From contig JALSNL010000415.1 of assembly GCA_026987055.1 (NCBI GenBank), positions 1-7,408 of the forward strand: 7,408 bases of DNA. Reading direction: 5' to 3'. The DNA is from Melioribacteraceae bacterium (lineage in GTDB: Bacteria > Bacteroidota > Ignavibacteria > Ignavibacteriales > Melioribacteraceae). The notes beneath the pieces are model-generated. The model was given only the letters and a program-made list of their open reading frames with translations, did not search any database and had not been told where the DNA came from. The position numbers and the translations under genes are program-made. This document shows, piece by piece, positions 5,288-7,408 of this stretch; the first letter of the stretch is position 1, and each line of letters opens with the position of its first letter.

Positions 5288-7408
5288 CTAATCGACTTTT
5301 AATACCACAATAGTAACATCATCATTTGGTTCTTTAGAGCCTCTAAATTTCTCTAATGATTGAATTGTTTTATCAATAATTTCTTTCGATTTTTTATTGC
5401 AGTTCATTTTTAATAAAGAAGCAACACGTTTATCACCAAAAAGATTATTATTATTATCCATAGCTTCGCTTACACCATCGGAAGTAAAAAAGTAAATTTC
5501 CTTTTTACTAAGAGGATACTTAACTTCTTCCAATGTGTTTTCAAACATATCACTAAACTCCAAACCAACACCAATTCCTTTAGGTTGAATAAATTCAATA
5601 TTACCTTTGTTGCACTTTATTGTTGGCGTATGCCCTGCCCTGCTTATTACTATACTTTTTTCTTGAATATCTACCAATGCAATAGTTAAAGTAATAAACC
5701 ATTTTTTTTCGATGTTGCCGGATAGTTTTTTGTTCACCTCCGTTAATATTTCTTTGGGAGATTTTTCACCGGTACAAAATAAGTGAATCATTGTTTGTAG
5801 TTTTGACATATAAAAAGATGCGGAAAGTCCTTTGCCGGATACATCACCGACAACTATATAAACTTTGGTATCCGAAATTTTAATAATATCAAAATAATCA
5901 CCGCCTACTTGCATTGCAGGTATCATTGTTCCGGCTATATCCAAGCCTTTAATTTGCGGTATATTTTTAGGAAGCATAGATTCTTGTATTTCTCTGGCAA
6001 CATCCAAATCCCTTTCCAATTTAATCTTGGTTGCTTCCGCTTCGTATAATCTTGCATTTTCAATTGAAACAGCTGTTTGGTTAGCTGCAGCAATTAACAA
6101 ATCAATATCCTTTCCTGCAAATTGTGCACCGGAATGTTTTAATCCGAATAACAATAAACCGATTACTTTTTGTTTTATTACAAGCGGAATAATTGTATAT
6201 ATTTTTTCTCTTTCCAAATCTTCAACTTCGGAACGACAAACTTTATTAAATTCCGTATTGTCAAAAGCAATTGGCAAACTTAGTTTTATTTTATTATCAA
6301 CCGATTTTTGAATTAAATTATTTTTGTTTTCAAAAAAAAGATGCTTGTTTAAAAATCCGTTTTCCCTTTTTAGTTCAAAGCTATTATCATTATTTTTTAA
6401 TGCAATACCGAATTTATTTACTTTTAATCCTTCCATAAATGTAGATTGAACGGAATCAAGAATATTATCCAGCCCAACAATGGTGGCAACATCGTTACTA
6501 AATTTCATTAATACTTGTTGATATGCAAATTGCTCGGGATAAAATGATTTTGTAATTATATTTTGGAATTTATCTTTAGTTGACTGAAATACAAATGCAA
6601 ACATTATAAAAACCAGAGCGGCTACAATTCCTTGATATTCTTCGGTAATAGCTTCGCTAATTGTTTGACCTAATAAATACATTAGTAAAAAATAAGCACC
6701 CGCAAGAGAAAATGTTGCCGTTCCATACATTATTGTATTTTTCAGCACATCACTTACATCCATTAAAGAATATTTGAATATAGAATAGCCGAAGCCAATT
6801 GGTAATAATGTAAGTAAAAAGATTGGTAAAAAATATTCGGGATTATTAAATTGATTTCCCGCTAATACTTTTGCAACAACAATAATGTAAACAATTGATA
6901 AAACTGCCAATATATAAAATATAACAACTATGAAAATCGGTTTTCTATCCTTTGTTTTATTTAATTTGAAGTAACTTATTATCAATAAGATAAGGCCGGT
7001 AACTAAAGCGATGAGAAATAAATATCCAAGTGTAGATACAAAATACATATTGTAATAAAAATTAAATTTACCGTTAAGATACTTGGGATAATACAAAAAG
7101 GTAATTCGATATATTATAGCAAGTACAAATAATACTTTTGGAATTGTACTAAATATTGTGTGAAATATTTTCTTTTTTGAAAAGGAGGTTTCTCTGGGGA
7201 AAATAAGAAAAAATTCTACAAGACCAAACGATACGAAAATAGCACCGTAAATCCACAGAGAATCCAATACAAGCATTAAAAAGTTATTTTGTAAAATTGG
7301 ATTAAGATTATTATTTCCCTTAAAAAAAGCAATGGAAGAAAATAAAACAAAATATGCTCCGACTTTAAAAAATAAATTTTGTGTTTTACCGTACGGTTTG
7401 GAAGATAC
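5288..7408 (-). CDS. Membrane GAF-SpoIIE/RsbU-type PP2C phosphatase, 5' end outside window
   Basis: A manganese/magnesium-dependent serine/threonine phosphatase, likely dephosphorylating an anti-sigma-factor-antagonist (STAS-type) protein in response to signals. Numbering is from the first in-window Met (complement of 7276). There are about seven membrane helices (1-26, 46-62, 79-102, 113-135, 148-167, 182-203, 216-231) with FLIFPR (23-28) and YSLMDVSDVLKNTIMYG (169-185), motifs typical of 7TM sensor kinases and phosphatases. A GAF domain (about 262-405) follows, then a signalling helix (404-436, ending AREIQESMLP) and the PP2C domain (445-662). The metal-binding aspartates are intact: GGD460YFD, GD478VSGKG, SD600G, PND652D653. 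The frame stays open for 44 more codons to the window edge with another hydrophobic helix (GAYFVLFSSIAFF), so Met at 7276 is probably internal. No kinase or STAS partner is in view. It converges on secDF. Confidence 0.95.
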   Translation of the reverse strand, partial: VSSKPYGKTQNLFFKVGAYFVLFSSIAFFKGNNNLNPILQNNFLMLVLDSLWIYGAIFVSFGLVEFFLIFPRETSFSKKKIFHTIFSTIPKVLFVLAIIYRITFLYYPKYLNGKFNFYYNMYFVSTLGYLFLIALVTGLILLIISYFKLNKTKDRKPIFIVVIFYILAVLSIVYIIVVAKVLAGNQFNNPEYFLPIFLLTLLPIGFGYSIFKYSLMDVSDVLKNTIMYGTATFSLAGAYFLLMYLLGQTISEAITEEYQGIVAALVFIMFAFVFQSTKDKFQNIITKSFYPEQFAYQQVLMKFSNDVATIVGLDNILDSVQSTFMEGLKVNKFGIALKNNDNSFELKRENGFLNKHLFFENKNNLIQKSVDNKIKLSLPIAFDNTEFNKVCRSEVEDLEREKIYTIIPLVIKQKVIGLLLFGLKHSGAQFAGKDIDLLIAAANQTAVSIENARLYEAEATKIKLERDLDVAREIQESMLPKNIPQIKGLDIAGTMIPAMQVGGDYFDIIKISDTKVYIVVGDVSGKGLSASFYMSKLQTMIHLFCTGEKSPKEILTEVNKKLSGNIEKKWFITLTIALVDIQEKSIVISRAGHTPTIKCNKGNIEFIQPKGIGVGLEFSDMFENTLEEVKYPLSKKEIYFFTSDGVSEAMDNNNNLFGDKRVASLLKMNCNKKSKEIIDKTIQSLEKFRGSKEPNDDVTIVVLKVD

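Noticed and set aside
6027..6311. 94-codon + strand frame inside the phosphatase gene
   Set aside because: Antisense to the GAF domain; no independent support.

Overview
This window is AT-rich and encodes proteins typical of the Bacteroidota/Chlorobiota/Ignavibacteriota assemblage. The taxonomic hints are a single-chain SecD-SecF fusion, a multi-pass membrane GAF-PP2C phosphatase, and start codons that mostly lack a strong Shine-Dalgarno sequence. An Ignavibacteria-like organism is my best guess, but this is inferred from gene style and not from a marker gene.

Layout. Positions 1-706 contain no gene I can support. They hold a strong intrinsic terminator (60-89) that probably ends a + strand gene just outside the window, and a nested palindromic element (336-520). 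Positions 761-1463 hold two small overlapping + strand genes: an unrecognised 81-residue soluble protein, and a 166-residue DUF2335-type protein with two C-terminal membrane helices. A TTGACA / 17 bp / TATTTT promoter lies just upstream. Positions 1464-2120 are non-coding and hold two AACC/GGTT hairpins (1574-1590, 1655-1674) and a second palindromic element (1692-1807) whose outer arms match those of the first. Positions 2121-5147 encode the SecDF protein-export subunit (1008 aa). A near-perfect bidirectional terminator (5167-5207) separates it from a convergent - strand gene, 5288 to beyond 7408. That gene encodes a membrane sensor with a 7TM-like region, a GAF domain and a SpoIIE/RsbU-type PP2C phosphatase domain. 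Its frame stays open to the window edge, so its true N-terminus is not included.

How it fits together. SecDF and the phosphatase are ordinary chromosomal genes that share a terminator and show no other link. The accessory part is the block from about 336 to 1807: a two-gene cassette of unknown function bracketed by two related inverted-repeat elements whose arms match but whose cores differ. I can not demonstrate a new biological system. The best candidates for follow-up are the overlapping small-gene/DUF2335 pair and the arm-sharing palindromic elements around it.
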